Positions 1 through 9,226 of a stretch of 60,485 nt of DNA are shown here, in pieces; the stretch's first letter is position 1, and every line of letters starts with the position of its first letter. Below the pieces are notes generated by a model, which made no database searches, was not told where the DNA came from, and saw only the letters and a list, made by a program, of their open reading frames with translations. Origin of the DNA: Photobacterium aquimaris (GTDB lineage: Bacteria > Pseudomonadota > Gammaproteobacteria > Enterobacterales > Vibrionaceae); NCBI RefSeq assembly GCF_002954455.1, contig NZ_MSCC01000002.1, positions 1 through 60,485 of the forward strand, read 5' to 3'. A program made the position numbers and the translations under genes.

Positions 1-558
1 AAAACACTTGAGTTATTAGTTAAACAAAGTGTCACAGCAGCAAAAGCTGGCGCAGATATGTTAGCGCCGTCAGCAATGATGGACGGTCAAGTTAAAGCTA
101 TTCGTGAAGGATTAGATGCCGCAGGTTTTGAACATGTGGCAATTCTTGCTCACGCGGTAAAATTTGCCTCTGCTTTTTATGGTCCTTTCCGTACCGCAGT
201 TGATTGTGAATTAAGCGGCGATAGAAAAGCCTACCAAATGGATTGCGCTAACGGTCGTCAAGCCTTAGTCGAAGCCTTACTTGATGAGGAAGAAGGTGCA
301 GATATTCTGATGGTGAAACCAGGCACACCATACCTTGATGTGGTTGCCAATCTTCGCCGTAAGACCAACCTACCATTAGCAGTTTATCAAGTCGGTGGCG
401 AATACGCGGGGATCAAGTTTGCAGCATTGGCGGGCGCATTAGATGAAAAGCGTGTGGTCTATGAAACATTAACTGGCTTTAAACGTGCAGGTGCTGATCT
501 TATTGTGAGCTACTACACCAAGCAAGTTGCTGAGTGGTTAGCGCAAGATAAAGCATAG
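1..558 (+). CDS. hemB: Delta-aminolevulinic acid dehydratase (porphobilinogen synthase), 3' part
   Basis: Condenses two 5-aminolevulinate molecules to porphobilinogen in cytoplasmic haem synthesis. The frame is open from base 1, so the start lies outside the window; about 185 residues remain of a family that is usually about 330 long. The Schiff-base lysine motif [12 protein letters not shown] and the second active-site lysine in [13 protein letters not shown] are both visible, so the catalytic C-terminal half is intact. A 17-bp perfect inverted repeat follows the stop. I am sure of the family; nothing can be said of its promoter. Confidence 0.96.
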   Translation, partial: KTLELLVKQSVTAAKAGADMLAPSAMMDGQVKAIREGLDAAGFEHVAILAHAVKFASAFYGPFRTAVDCELSGDRKAYQMDCANGRQALVEALLDEEEGADILMVKPGTPYLDVVANLRRKTNLPLAVYQVGGEYAGIKFAALAGALDEKRVVYETLTGFKRAGADLIVSYYTKQVAEWLAQDKA

Positions 559-581
559 TTAGCGCTATATTATCGTCTCGT

Positions 582-620
582 CTTTAAGCATCATTGTTGC
601 TATAACAATGATGCTTAAAG
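582..620. terminator. Perfect 17-bp inverted repeat after hemB
   Basis: A 17-bp stem with a 5-nt loop (gctat) starts 24 bases after the hemB stop. There is no clear T-run on either side, so it may be a weak terminator or an mRNA 3'-end stabilising hairpin. It lies between hemB (+) and the converging acetyltransferase (-) and could serve both. Confidence 0.6.
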
Positions 621-702
621 TGGAATGCTCATAAATCACGGCTGGGTTGGTATACAATAATTTGCTCTCATCCTTAAAGATCACAATTCTATTCAAGCGA
701 AC

Positions 703-1269
703 TTAATCAATATTATCCGCTACTGCAACCCACTGTTGCTGGGTTATTTTATATAAACAATGACGCTCTAATCGATGCCCTTGCTCCAATTTAGGATGAT
801 TAAAATCTTGGTGCGTATTTTTCATTCCCACTTTAATCATTACCTGTTGCGAAGGTGTATTCTGTAACGCAGTAAATGCAAATACAGACGGAGCACTAAG
901 GACTTCAAAAGCAAACTGTAATGCTTTTTTTGCTGCTTCAGTTGCATAACCAGCTCCCCAATATTTAGCAGCTAATCGCCAGCCTATTTCAAAAAAAGGC
1001 GCATCAGGAATACCACTCGATGCATCTTGATTATGTAAGCCAACAAAACCAATAAATTGCCCGGTTGATTTAAGCTCTACCGCCCAAAAACCCCAACCTC
1101 GTTCTGCAATAAGACTTTCGATTCTAGCAGCTTGTTGATCACTTTCAGTAGTGGACAATGTTGCAGGAAAATAGCGCATCACTTGAGGATCAGCATTCAA
1201 TGTCGCATAAGCACTGTAATCTTCCGATTTCCATTGCCGAAGAATAAGTCGTTGCGTTTCCATATTCAT
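703..1269 (-). CDS. GNAT-family N-acetyltransferase (RimJ/RimL-like)
   Basis: A 188-residue protein of the GNAT_3 type that moves an acetyl group from acetyl-CoA to an amine; the substrate is unknown. The N-terminus METQRLILRQW, the central GFVGLHN strand and the segment YWGAGYATEAAKKALQFAF, which fits the acetyl-CoA pyrophosphate-binding loop and helix, are typical of RimJ/RimL relatives. A good ribosome site (AAGGAG, 5 bases before ATG) supports the start at 1269. It is a single gene converging on hemB. The N-terminal Met-Asn-Met leaves a start two codons later possible. Confidence 0.88.
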   Translation of the reverse strand: MNMETQRLILRQWKSEDYSAYATLNADPQVMRYFPATLSTTESDQQAARIESLIAERGWGFWAVELKSTGQFIGFVGLHNQDASSGIPDAPFFEIGWRLAAKYWGAGYATEAAKKALQFAFEVLSAPSVFAFTALQNTPSQQVMIKVGMKNTHQDFNHPKLEQGHRLERHCLYKITQQQWVAVADNID

Positions 1270-1429
1270 GTTTACTCCTTAATTGCAGCTAAATTCAACT
1301 ATTGGCAACTAGCGAGGGTGGCAGTCGTACAGTGTTAGTCGATTCCCTAATAAAAAAATACCATATAAAACCACACCATAATAATGTTCAGTTATATACT
1401 ATAGATCTTAAATAGTAAGAGTAATTTAT

Positions 1430-1810
1430 ATGTCTAATATCGTGCAGTTGTCTGCGTTTAATAACAACAAGAAAACTACTCCAGCTTCACAAGCGCCATC
1501 TCCTAAAGCATTAAGAGAACAAGCAGTATTGCAACAACAAAATCAGTGTTACTTTTGCGGCTTACGTAAAGACACCAAAGAACTCAACTGGCTCAATCAG
1601 ATTGGTTTTAAGCAAAAAACACATGTTGTCTGCAACAGTTGTTGTACTGATGCTAAATCACGTTCAATGGATGAACTACGCATAATACTGGCACTAAAGG
1701 CGATGGATTTTAGAACCGTAAAGCTCAAGCAATATCTTGAGTTAAGAGAAAAAGGTGTTCAGATAGACGGTGTACGTGACTATAAGTTTCACTTTGAAAC
1801 GATTAAGTAA
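1430..1810 (+). CDS. Small Cys4 zinc-finger-like protein, unknown function
   Basis: A 126-residue soluble protein that I do not recognise by name. It has a Ser/Ala/Pro-rich N-terminus (residues 1-30), then C40-x2-C43 and C68-x2-C71 (C72 adjacent). This layout fits a zinc ribbon or the metal-binding half of an HNH-like fold, but no HNH catalytic triad is visible. The C-terminal part is a charged helical segment. There is no signal peptide or membrane segment. It is a single gene with a plausible -10 (TATACT) about 35 bases upstream. Function is open: nucleic-acid binding is a guess from the fold only. Confidence 0.7.
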   Translation: MSNIVQLSAFNNNKKTTPASQAPSPKALREQAVLQQQNQCYFCGLRKDTKELNWLNQIGFKQKTHVVCNSCCTDAKSRSMDELRIILALKAMDFRTVKLKQYLELREKGVQIDGVRDYKFHFETIK

Positions 1811-1843
1811 TCATGGGCTGATTCTTTTCAGCCCATCACACAC

Positions 1844-2260
1844 TTACAGTTTATCGGCAAAATAAGCCATGATTTCAGCGGTGGTCATTTCTTGCGTTTG
1901 ATTAGTAAAGCAATAATAACTAGGACGGGCATCGCTAAAATATTGCATATTCATTGTTAGCCCTTTCACATAAGGGAACAAGCCAACAGGCATATTATAT
2001 TCACCACTTGCTTTCACTTTATAAAACAAATGCGTACCACATTCAGAACAAAACCCACGTGATGCCCAAGAAGATGATGGATATATTTTAATGTTCTCTT
2101 GACCTTCAAAGGTTACGTCAGTGCCACATTGCACAGCAAAAAATGGCGCACCGCCCCACGTTCGGCATGATTGGCAATGACATACAGTAAACTTAGGGTT
2201 GATCTCTGCAGCAACAATCTTCACCGCACCACACAAACAACTCGCTTTTGAATCAGCCAT
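1844..2260 (-). CDS. GFA / CENP-V domain protein
   Basis: A 138-residue member of the glutathione-dependent formaldehyde-activating (GFA) family, small zinc proteins with a beta-tent fold. Visible zinc ligands are CLCGAV near the N-terminus, CHCQSCRTWGG (residues about 28-38) and FCSECGTHLFYK (about 70-82), in the usual order. Most family members are not true formaldehyde enzymes, so the substrate is unknown. Monocistronic, converging on the Cys4 protein gene with only 33 bases between the stops. Confidence 0.88.
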   Translation of the reverse strand: MADSKASCLCGAVKIVAAEINPKFTVCHCQSCRTWGGAPFFAVQCGTDVTFEGQENIKIYPSSSWASRGFCSECGTHLFYKVKASGEYNMPVGLFPYVKGLTMNMQYFSDARPSYYCFTNQTQEMTTAEIMAYFADKL

Positions 2261-2400
2261 GACATAACACCCTAATGAGTAAATAATAATTCAGATATAT
2301 CATCATAGATCAACATCAACCACTGTATATAAACACAGCTAAATTTTGTGATACCAGCCGCGATAATACGTGAAAGAATGATCATAAGGCTAACTATACG

Positions 2401-3273
2401 CTATGGCTTTTCACCACTAAGTTTTAATGACACTCGCCAAAACTTAGGAATAATATAATTAAAAATAGTAACGTCGCACCAAGTAAGACCACGATTAATC
2501 GATAAAAATAGCGATTTTATTCTAGATTTTTCACTCAATATACTTCGAATCGGAGTCATCAACCCTTGATCTATTATTGGTGATAAAAAGCCTTCGGTAA
2601 TGATCTTTGGTGTCTTAAAACCCTGTAATAATTGTTCTGCATCTTGTTGATTAAAATCATGCACATCAATATTGGCATGATCCCAACGCATCTGCTGCTT
2701 ACGCTGATTAAAAAAGTAACGCCGTAGATTATTAATCCATACTAATGGAGCCTTAATAATATCTATCAATTGTCCACCATGTGTTGTTGGCTCACCAATA
2801 ATAATAAACTCACCACCGGGTTTTAAAATACGTAACACTTCCTGCATAAAGGTTTTCGGATTCGGAAGATGATGCAGAAAAGCACAACCGACTACTAAAT
2901 CAACACTGTTATCATCAAAAGGTAATGTGGTCATGTCTGAGGTGATGGTCTTAATGGTTGTTTTCATTTTACGGGCATTTTGATGTGCCACATCTAAACT
3001 ACGCTCACTGATATCAACCCCTATCACCTGTCTATACCAATTAGTCGCCGCAAGCTTGACAGCTAAATTACCCGTCCCTGAAGCCACATCAACAACGGTT
3101 CCACCTTTAGGAAGTGTATGCCCTAATACCGACTCTAGCTCTTTGATCGTCTGTTGCTGTGATTCATAGTCATACCTTGCTCCCATACGAGAGTCATAAT
3201 TATATGCCTCCTCTTGATCGTGAAAGTGTTTGTTTAACTTATGAATGTAATCTGCATCAATGTTTTGTCGCAT
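2401..3273 (-). CDS. Class I SAM-dependent methyltransferase
   Basis: About 290 residues with a Rossmann-like methyltransferase domain in the N-terminal half: motif I VVDVASGTGNLA, then the acidic VIGVDIS strand, then the post-motif FLHHLPNP of the Methyltransf_11 group. The C-terminal 110 residues have no recognised domain and include hydrophobic stretches. A frame-open start exists 8 codons upstream, but the ATG at 3273 has GAGGG 8 bases before it and begins a sensible MRQNIDADY. The substrate is not predictable. Monocistronic. Confidence 0.85.
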   Translation of the reverse strand: MRQNIDADYIHKLNKHFHDQEEAYNYDSRMGARYDYESQQQTIKELESVLGHTLPKGGTVVDVASGTGNLAVKLAATNWYRQVIGVDISERSLDVAHQNARKMKTTIKTITSDMTTLPFDDNSVDLVVGCAFLHHLPNPKTFMQEVLRILKPGGEFIIIGEPTTHGGQLIDIIKAPLVWINNLRRYFFNQRKQQMRWDHANIDVHDFNQQDAEQLLQGFKTPKIITEGFLSPIIDQGLMTPIRSILSEKSRIKSLFLSINRGLTWCDVTIFNYIIPKFWRVSLKLSGEKP

Positions 3274-3489
3274 AATCAACGCCCTCAAATAAAACAAAGA
3301 CTATTAACGTCTAACTTTAAGTACACAAATAGTAAATAAAACAAGCAAATCAATGCATTGCATAAACTCATACTAATAATGATAATTTTATTACTATAGT
3401 TTGAAAGTGCGATTTAGATTGTAAGAACAGACTTATAAATAATAAATGTACAGAATTAAAGGAGGGAAATAGCTCACAACAATAGATTT

Positions 3490-3531
3490 AGAAGCAAAAA
3501 TATAGCCACAAATAACCGTATTTTTGCTTCT
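3490..3531 (-). terminator. Hairpin downstream of the small secreted protein gene
   Basis: A perfect 13-bp inverted repeat (agaagcaaaaata and its complement) with a 16-nt spacer, flanked by further imperfect complementarity (aacaat / attgtt). It lies 57 bases after the stop of the gene ending at 3588 and may end that transcript. It lacks a U-run, so it may stabilise the mRNA end instead. Confidence 0.45.
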
Positions 3532-3587
3532 ATAATTGTTCTTTCAAAGGGGGAATAGCAACAATTAAAGTGTTTACAACCCAATAA

Positions 3588-3878
3588 TTACTCAGCAGTT
3601 TGATCATTTACCGCATAGCAAAACCAGCCAAAGCCAGTTAGTTTTTCAGTAAATTGCTGTGCTTTCGTTTCGCAATAACCAACTTTATGCTTAGCGCTCC
3701 ATAAAATTTCACTGTGATTATTTTTGGTATATTTAACTTCACACAAAGTATTACTGTTTGGTGCATGATAAATCACTTCAACATCACGCGCGACATGATC
3801 TTTAGTACACACATATTTTGTTTGGGCATATGTTTGAAAAGAAAGAACAGCAAGAACTACAAGTAAAATGTGTTTCAT
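3588..3878 (-). CDS. Small secreted protein with four cysteines
   Basis: A 96-residue protein with a clear signal peptide, cleavage predicted after QTYA (residue 18). The mature part is about 78 residues and has C24, C46, C69 and C87, which could form two disulfides in the periplasm. I do not recognise a domain; similar short periplasmic proteins are common and uncharacterised in Vibrionaceae. Monocistronic, with an AT-rich upstream region shared divergently with the TonB receptor operon. Confidence 0.75.
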   Translation of the reverse strand: MKHILLVVLAVLSFQTYAQTKYVCTKDHVARDVEVIYHAPNSNTLCEVKYTKNNHSEILWSAKHKVGYCETKAQQFTEKLTGFGWFCYAVNDQTAE

Positions 3879-4461
3879 GGTAAATCCAGAATAGAAAATT
3901 TAACGCTAATCTTACTCTTTTTCTCTACTCCCAACACTCAGCTTTGTGTCAAATTTAACCCTAAAATCCCCATTTACAACAACCGCATTCATCCTATAAA
4001 TAACAACAAGTTAATACATACAACCAGCACTATTAAACCTACTAATGAAACACCTGAAATTTTACGAAGAAATATAAACTCGATCGCAGATAAACAGTAG
4101 ATTCCTATCACCCTCACGGGTATTCAGCAACCGTAAACCAACATTATCATCAAATTATTGCTTAAAAAAAGAACAAAATGTTAACTAAGTCTAATAATGT
4201 GTATTTAGTTAAGAAAAATAAAATACTCATTTGGAATTTAAAGTGTAATAAAATATTAATCACTATGACAGTGAGTAAATATATTCATTCAGAATATCAG
4301 TTAATTGTTTTTTTATTTATTTGATTGTCTTATTAATAATCATTAAAGAATATTTCCCAACCACGCAATACCATTAGAGTATTGTTGTTTGAGTGACTCT
4401 AATTATTAATAACCATAATTACTTTGTTAGAATTACCGCAAGACCTTTACTTCTAATCATT
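3879..4461. other. AT-rich divergent intergenic region
   Basis: About 580 bases with no convincing gene; a 76-codon frame at 3870-4100 is low-complexity, has no ribosome site and overlaps the start of the secreted protein gene. It must hold the promoters of the secreted protein gene (-) and the TonB receptor operon (+). An inverted repeat ttaactaa / ttagttaa (4181-4188 and 4205-4212) is a possible regulator site. I see no Fur-box-like 19-mer. Confidence 0.5.
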
Positions 4462-6603
4462 ATGAAAAACTACTTAAGCTATTCACCTATTTTATTTTCA
4501 GCACTTTTTTTTTCGTGCTATGTCAATATTTCATTAGCATCTGAAATTGATGATTTAATGTCGATGGATTTAGATGACCTCACAACACAAAGTGTAACAG
4601 TGACAACGGCTGCCAAAAAAGAACAACCATTAAAAGATGTACCTGCTGCGGTATATGTAATTACCAATGAACAAATTAAGCGTAGTGGTGTTCGATCTAT
4701 TGCTGAGGCATTGGCGCTAGCCCCTGGCGTGCAGGTCACTAAGATCAGTGAGTTTAACTGGCAAATATCACTGCGAGGATTAAACGAAACCCTGTTTAAT
4801 AAACTATTGGTGATGGTGGATGGACGCAGTGTATTTAGTCCTTTAATGTCAGGTACCTTTTGGCACACAATTGACACCATTTTAGAAGATATTGATCGCA
4901 TTGAAATTTTACGTGGTTCAGCAGGGACAATATGGGGAGGCAATGCCACTAATGGTGTTATTAATATCATCACCAAAAATAGTAATGAAACACTCGGTCA
5001 GTTTTTTGAAGTCGGCATGGGTGAATATAACTATAAAGAAGCCAATTATCGTAACGGTTTTCAAATTAACGATCTAACAACAGCAAGATTATCAGTAAAG
5101 GGCGTTCAATCGGATTATTATTCATTCAATAACGATGAGTGGAATAATTATAATATCGACTTTCGTACGGATTATATCAAAGACGATCGCTTTTTAACTT
5201 GGCAAGTTGGTGGCTATCACACCAAATCTCAACATTCTGACTGGTATCGTTACTACGTTTTAGAACAGCCTATTTACCCTAATTATCCAATGAGTGCTGT
5301 GATTGGTTATCAAACACAATTAAAAGATTTCTCTCGCGGTTTTTATAGTAACTTAAACTTTGGAAAAACGGTTGCTGATACACACTATGAAGCAACATTA
5401 TGGGTTGATAGCAATTCAAGAACAGAACCAACTGCAAACGGTGAATACGATACCTTTAATGCTGATGCGTTAGTTATCAAGCAAGTCAATGCACATAATG
5501 AACTGACATTAGGCTTAGGTACGCGTTTTACTAAAGTAAAAGTACCACAATCAGAAGAAGACTTTTACGCTGATATGTATCCATATCGACGTACTAGTGA
5601 CCAACAGGCACAACGCGAGCAAATTTATAATGCATACTCGCAATTAGAAACACAGCTGACAGATAAATTAACCTCAAGTTTAGGCATTAAAGTCGAGCAT
5701 TTTACGCGAAATAATACTACAGAATTACAGCCTCAAGCTCGGTTGTTATACCGTGCTTCTGATAGCCATCAATTATGGACAGGGGTTGGTCGAGCAGTTG
5801 TCACCCCTTCTGCGGTTGATTCTACAACAGATATATATGGATTAGGCGCAGTGGTTGCACCATTTCCTAACTGTGATGTTACAAATCCAAACTGTTATAC
5901 CCAATACCCAATGCTGGCGTTGACAACAGGCAATTTGGATATGGAGAATGAATCCGTTATAACATGGGATGCGGGCTATCGTGGTAAAATTTCAGACACA
6001 TTTTCGATTGATACAACGATTTTCTTTAGTCAATATAAAAACCTACGCATGTTAGATAATGGACAATGGCTGTGCCGTTATGGCGTCTGTTCTGATGGTT
6101 CAATAGAACCTGGACAAATTGCTATTCATGAATTTAATTATGTTGATGCGTTAGATGCCCAGAGCTACGGTGCTGAGTTAGCCTTTTTCTGGCAACCAAC
6201 CCATAAATTAAATTTTAATGCATCATATAGTTATATAGATACACAGACTCAATGTGACTCTAAATATGCATCATGCAATAGCTATGATAGTGGCGGATAC
6301 AAAGGGTTATATGATCACCAACCTAACCATTACGCTTCGTTACAAATGATGTGGACAATTAACTCTCAATGGCAAATTGACAGCTGGCTAAAACATAAAG
6401 GTTCGGTGTCATCGCCAATTGATTTTTATAACGTACCCGAGATCACGACAATGGATATGCGTGTTGCGTGGCAATACAATCAAGCTTGGCCTCTTGTCGA
6501 GTTTGTTGTTGATGGTTTAGGTAGTTCAACCTACCAAGATTTACCAAATAAGGCACCAATAGAGGAAACTGCGTTTTTACGTTTATCATGGACCAGATTG
6601 TAA
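4462..6603 (+). CDS. TonB-dependent outer-membrane receptor, first gene of a c-di-GMP operon
   Basis: About 713 residues. A signal peptide ends near SLA-SEID, followed by a TonB-box-like VTVTTAAKK, a plug domain (LKDVPAAVYVITNEQIKRSG, MVDGRSVFSPL, IEILRGSAGTIWGGNATNGVINIITK) and a 22-strand-type barrel ending in LRLSWTRL. The plug keeps the conserved RGSAG and N-G-VINI motifs. Three close Cys pairs (CDVTNPNC, CRYGVC, CDSKYASC) lie in likely surface loops. A GTG 23 codons upstream is in frame, but the ATG at 4462 gives the better signal peptide. It sits 9 bases before a yfiR-like gene, which suggests the ligand is sensed as well as imported. The ligand is unknown; the cobalamin/catecholate-type plug does not decide it. 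Confidence 0.92.
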   Translation: MKNYLSYSPILFSALFFSCYVNISLASEIDDLMSMDLDDLTTQSVTVTTAAKKEQPLKDVPAAVYVITNEQIKRSGVRSIAEALALAPGVQVTKISEFNWQISLRGLNETLFNKLLVMVDGRSVFSPLMSGTFWHTIDTILEDIDRIEILRGSAGTIWGGNATNGVINIITKNSNETLGQFFEVGMGEYNYKEANYRNGFQINDLTTARLSVKGVQSDYYSFNNDEWNNYNIDFRTDYIKDDRFLTWQVGGYHTKSQHSDWYRYYVLEQPIYPNYPMSAVIGYQTQLKDFSRGFYSNLNFGKTVADTHYEATLWVDSNSRTEPTANGEYDTFNADALVIKQVNAHNELTLGLGTRFTKVKVPQSEEDFYADMYPYRRTSDQQAQREQIYNAYSQLETQLTDKLTSSLGIKVEHFTRNNTTELQPQARLLYRASDSHQLWTGVGRAVVTPSAVDSTTDIYGLGAVVAPFPNCDVTNPNCYTQYPMLALTTGNLDMENESVITWDAGYRGKISDTFSIDTTIFFSQYKNLRMLDNGQWLCRYGVCSDGSIEPGQIAIHEFNYVDALDAQSYGAELAFFWQPTHKLNFNASYSYIDTQTQCDSKYASCNSYDSGGYKGLYDHQPNHYASLQMMWTINSQWQIDSWLKHKGSVSSPIDFYNVPEITTMDMRVAWQYNQAWPLVEFVVDGLGSSTYQDLPNKAPIEETAFLRLSWTRL

Positions 6604-6612
6604 TGAGGCAGA

Positions 6613-7230
6613 ATGCAAACTAGCGATTGTCCCACGAGTAAATTAACATCGAAATTATTGGTGGGTCTTATTAATAAGCCCTACCATTTTTTCCGCCTGT
6701 ATTTTATGTATGCCGTCGTTAGCTTGTCGATTTGTATTCACGCTACAACCAATAAAGCGCATGCTGATAACATTGCTGACTATGAAATATCTGCAGTCTA
6801 TATTTACCGTTTTTCTCAGTTTGTGACCTGGCCTCAACAAAATAACAAGTTAACATTTTGTACATTAGGTACAGATAATATCGCCTTAACGTTAAGTCGC
6901 TTACTCAAGGGCCAAAATAATAAAATTGTTACATTAACCAATATAAGCCAACTCGCTCAGTGCCAAATCGCCTATTTTTCTCGCCAGAAAGCAGTAGGCT
7001 TATCTCAAATCCCTATTGAAAAAGGTGTATTAACCATAGGTACGGGTGACTCCTTTTTAGATAAAGGCGGAATGATTGAATTACGTTCAGTCAATAATAA
7101 AATACGTCCGGTTATTGCTTTATCAAGCATAAAAAAATCAGAGATAACGATAAGTTCGAAACTATTAAAAATAGCGATATTACCTTCAGTAAACACTCCA
7201 CAACAGGGAGGGGAACATCATGCGAAATAA
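6613..7230 (+). CDS. YfiR/HmsC-family periplasmic protein (DUF4154)
   Basis: 205 residues with a long N-terminal region and a hydrophobic signal (about 28-46), then the DUF4154 domain from about residue 55: VYIYRFSQFVTWP, LTFCTLG, QLAQCQIAYF, GVLTIGTGDSFLDKGGMIEL. In Pseudomonas YfiR, a protein of this family holds the diguanylate cyclase YfiN (TpbB) inactive in the periplasm and senses redox state through disulfides; C83 and C117 here may be such a pair. It overlaps the diguanylate cyclase gene by 11 bases, so translation is coupled. I infer that it inhibits the downstream cyclase. GAGG before the ATG supports the start. Confidence 0.88.
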   Translation: MQTSDCPTSKLTSKLLVGLINKPYHFFRLYFMYAVVSLSICIHATTNKAHADNIADYEISAVYIYRFSQFVTWPQQNNKLTFCTLGTDNIALTLSRLLKGQNNKIVTLTNISQLAQCQIAYFSRQKAVGLSQIPIEKGVLTIGTGDSFLDKGGMIELRSVNNKIRPVIALSSIKKSEITISSKLLKIAILPSVNTPQQGGEHHAK

Positions 7231-9226
7231 TTGGATGAATTCTCTTTCTCTTAATCAACGCCTATATTTGCCGTTGGTGTTCTTTGTTGTTGTACTTTTT
7301 ATCGTATTTCAAACGTTAAGCTCTTATCAATATATCGAGAGCGAAAAACAGAACTTAATTAATCGGATCACTATTTTAAGTACAGGTATAGGTGCCAATT
7401 TAACTGCTGCTATTCAATTTGATGATGCAATTACAGGCCAAGAGATCTTATCTGCATTTTCTGCTGATCCTATGCTTGTTTCTGTTTCTGTATTAACGGC
7501 GGCTGACACTGTTTTCGCTAACTTTAACAATACTGATAAATTGCATACTTCAGCCAATAATGCCGAAGAATTAACGCTAACAAAGCAAGGATATGTCTTT
7601 AGCAAGCAACATTTATATATGCTAGTGCCCATTTATATGGATGAAACAGAACTCGCAAAAATGAGGATCGTCGTATCATTAAATGGATTACACGCATTAA
7701 AATGGTCGCAGCTAGAAATTAGTCTCTACTTATTAGTAATTTTAGTTTTATTAAGTAGCTTTGTTATTCATCGCTTACGGCATTGGATGATTAGCCCTAT
7801 TCGTCAACTGAATGATGCGATGATTAATGTTATTCATTTTAATCAAACTGAAATGGTGCAGCAGCAATCAAATTCAAAAGATGAATTTAGTAAGTTGATT
7901 AATTATTTTAATACCATGATTATTAAGCTAAATCAGCGTGAATCTAAAATAAAGCATACTATTGTTCAGTTAGAATATGAGAAAGCGTTTGCAGATGATG
8001 TGATCAGTACTGTGCAACATGCATTATTAGTGGTTGATCATGCAGGGCATATTATTTTAGCCAATGATAGCTGCTCAAAATTATTTTACGATTCTCCACA
8101 AGCCCTGTTATCTAAGCATATTTGTGATGTGATTAACCCGTCAGATCCTGAACTTTTTCAACAATCTCTACAAAATGCATTACTTGGTAAGAAACAGTTT
8201 AATCATGAGCTGATCAAAGCAGTAAACGCAAATGGAACAGCAATATATCAACTGGTGAGCCATCCGTTATCACATAAGCATCAAACGCTATTTGCACTTG
8301 AAGATGTCACAGAAAAGAGCCTCGCTGAACGACAGCAACATTTAGCAGCAAAGATATTTGAAAATAGCCGTGAAGCGATATTATTACTTAATAGTCATGG
8401 TCATATAGAAATGGTAAACCGAGCATTTTGTCGTTTAATCGGGCAAGAAAGTTCTACGGTTATTGGTAAATATTATCGTTCAGTATTGACTGAAACTAAC
8501 AATTTGCCGATGAAAAAAGAAATTTTAATGGCCTTAGCGTTAGATCAACAATGGCAAGGTGAATGCTTGTTTTATAATCGCAACAAGAAAGTCTCAACAC
8601 CATTACATTTAAAAATTAATGAAATTATTGATAACGAAACCAATGACAGCCAAATTGTGGTGCTTGCTTCTGATATTAGCTCTGTAAAAGAAGCCCAGCG
8701 TTTGGCCTATATCGCTCAGCATGATGCTTTAACACACTTACCTAATCGTGAGTTTTTACACCACTATTTAGTAGAAAAACTCGCATTACCACGTACTCAT
8801 GTTATGGCTGTCTTATTTATTGATTTAGATGGCTTTAAATTTGTAAATGATTCTTATGGGCACGAAGTTGGTGATCATGTTCTGCAAATAGTTGCCAAGA
8901 AATTAATGCAGAGCGTACGCCAAAACGATATTGTGACACGCTTAGCTGGAGATGAATTTGTTGTGGTATTAAATCCAGTAAAAAACCGTGAGCCTATTAT
9001 TAATATTAGCGAGCACATTATCGCTAGCATTTCTCAGCCAATTCGTATTAAAGAACACATTATTCATGTGGGTGCCAGTATTGGTTATTATTATATTGAA
9101 CCAAAAGATGTTACTGGTATTGATAACGTATTGCATTGTGCAGACATGGCAATGTATCAATCCAAGATGCAAGGTAAAGGGTGTATTACAGAATTTAACC
9201 CGGTTGAAGAAGTTGAATGTGTGTAA
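7220..9226 (+). CDS. Membrane diguanylate cyclase: periplasmic sensor, HAMP, two PAS, GGDEF
   Basis: 668 residues. TM1 at about 15-35, a periplasmic domain to about 155 (of the type found in YfiN-like cyclases), TM2 at about 157-180, HAMP, two PAS domains (about 260-365 and 370-490) and a GGDEF domain (about 500-660). The active-site loop reads AGDEF (576-580), a variant that is active in many cyclases, and the product-inhibition site RQND (567-570) lies at the usual distance. There is no EAL domain. A GGAGGGG ribosome site lies inside the yfiR-like gene end. It should make c-di-GMP when released from the YfiR-like partner. Compared with YfiN it has two extra PAS modules, which could add a cytoplasmic input. 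Confidence 0.93.
   Translation: MRNNWMNSLSLNQRLYLPLVFFVVVLFIVFQTLSSYQYIESEKQNLINRITILSTGIGANLTAAIQFDDAITGQEILSAFSADPMLVSVSVLTAADTVFANFNNTDKLHTSANNAEELTLTKQGYVFSKQHLYMLVPIYMDETELAKMRIVVSLNGLHALKWSQLEISLYLLVILVLLSSFVIHRLRHWMISPIRQLNDAMINVIHFNQTEMVQQQSNSKDEFSKLINYFNTMIIKLNQRESKIKHTIVQLEYEKAFADDVISTVQHALLVVDHAGHIILANDSCSKLFYDSPQALLSKHICDVINPSDPELFQQSLQNALLGKKQFNHELIKAVNANGTAIYQLVSHPLSHKHQTLFALEDVTEKSLAERQQHLAAKIFENSREAILLLNSHGHIEMVNRAFCRLIGQESSTVIGKYYRSVLTETNNLPMKKEILMALALDQQWQGECLFYNRNKKVSTPLHLKINEIIDNETNDSQIVVLASDISSVKEAQRLAYIAQHDALTHLPNREFLHHYLVEKLALPRTHVMAVLFIDLDGFKFVNDSYGHEVGDHVLQIVAKKLMQSVRQNDIVTRLAGDEFVVVLNPVKNREPIINISEHIIASISQPIRIKEHIIHVGASIGYYYIEPKDVTGIDNVLHCADMAMYQSKMQGKGCITEFNPVEEVECV

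Noticed and set aside
3870..4100. 76-codon plus-strand frame before the TonB receptor
   Set aside because: Low-complexity Asn/Ile/Thr/Pro sequence, no ribosome site, overlaps the start of a better-supported minus-strand gene.
4518..4976. 152-codon minus-strand frame inside the TonB receptor gene
   Set aside because: Shadow of the plug-domain coding region; the plus-strand frame has conserved motifs throughout.
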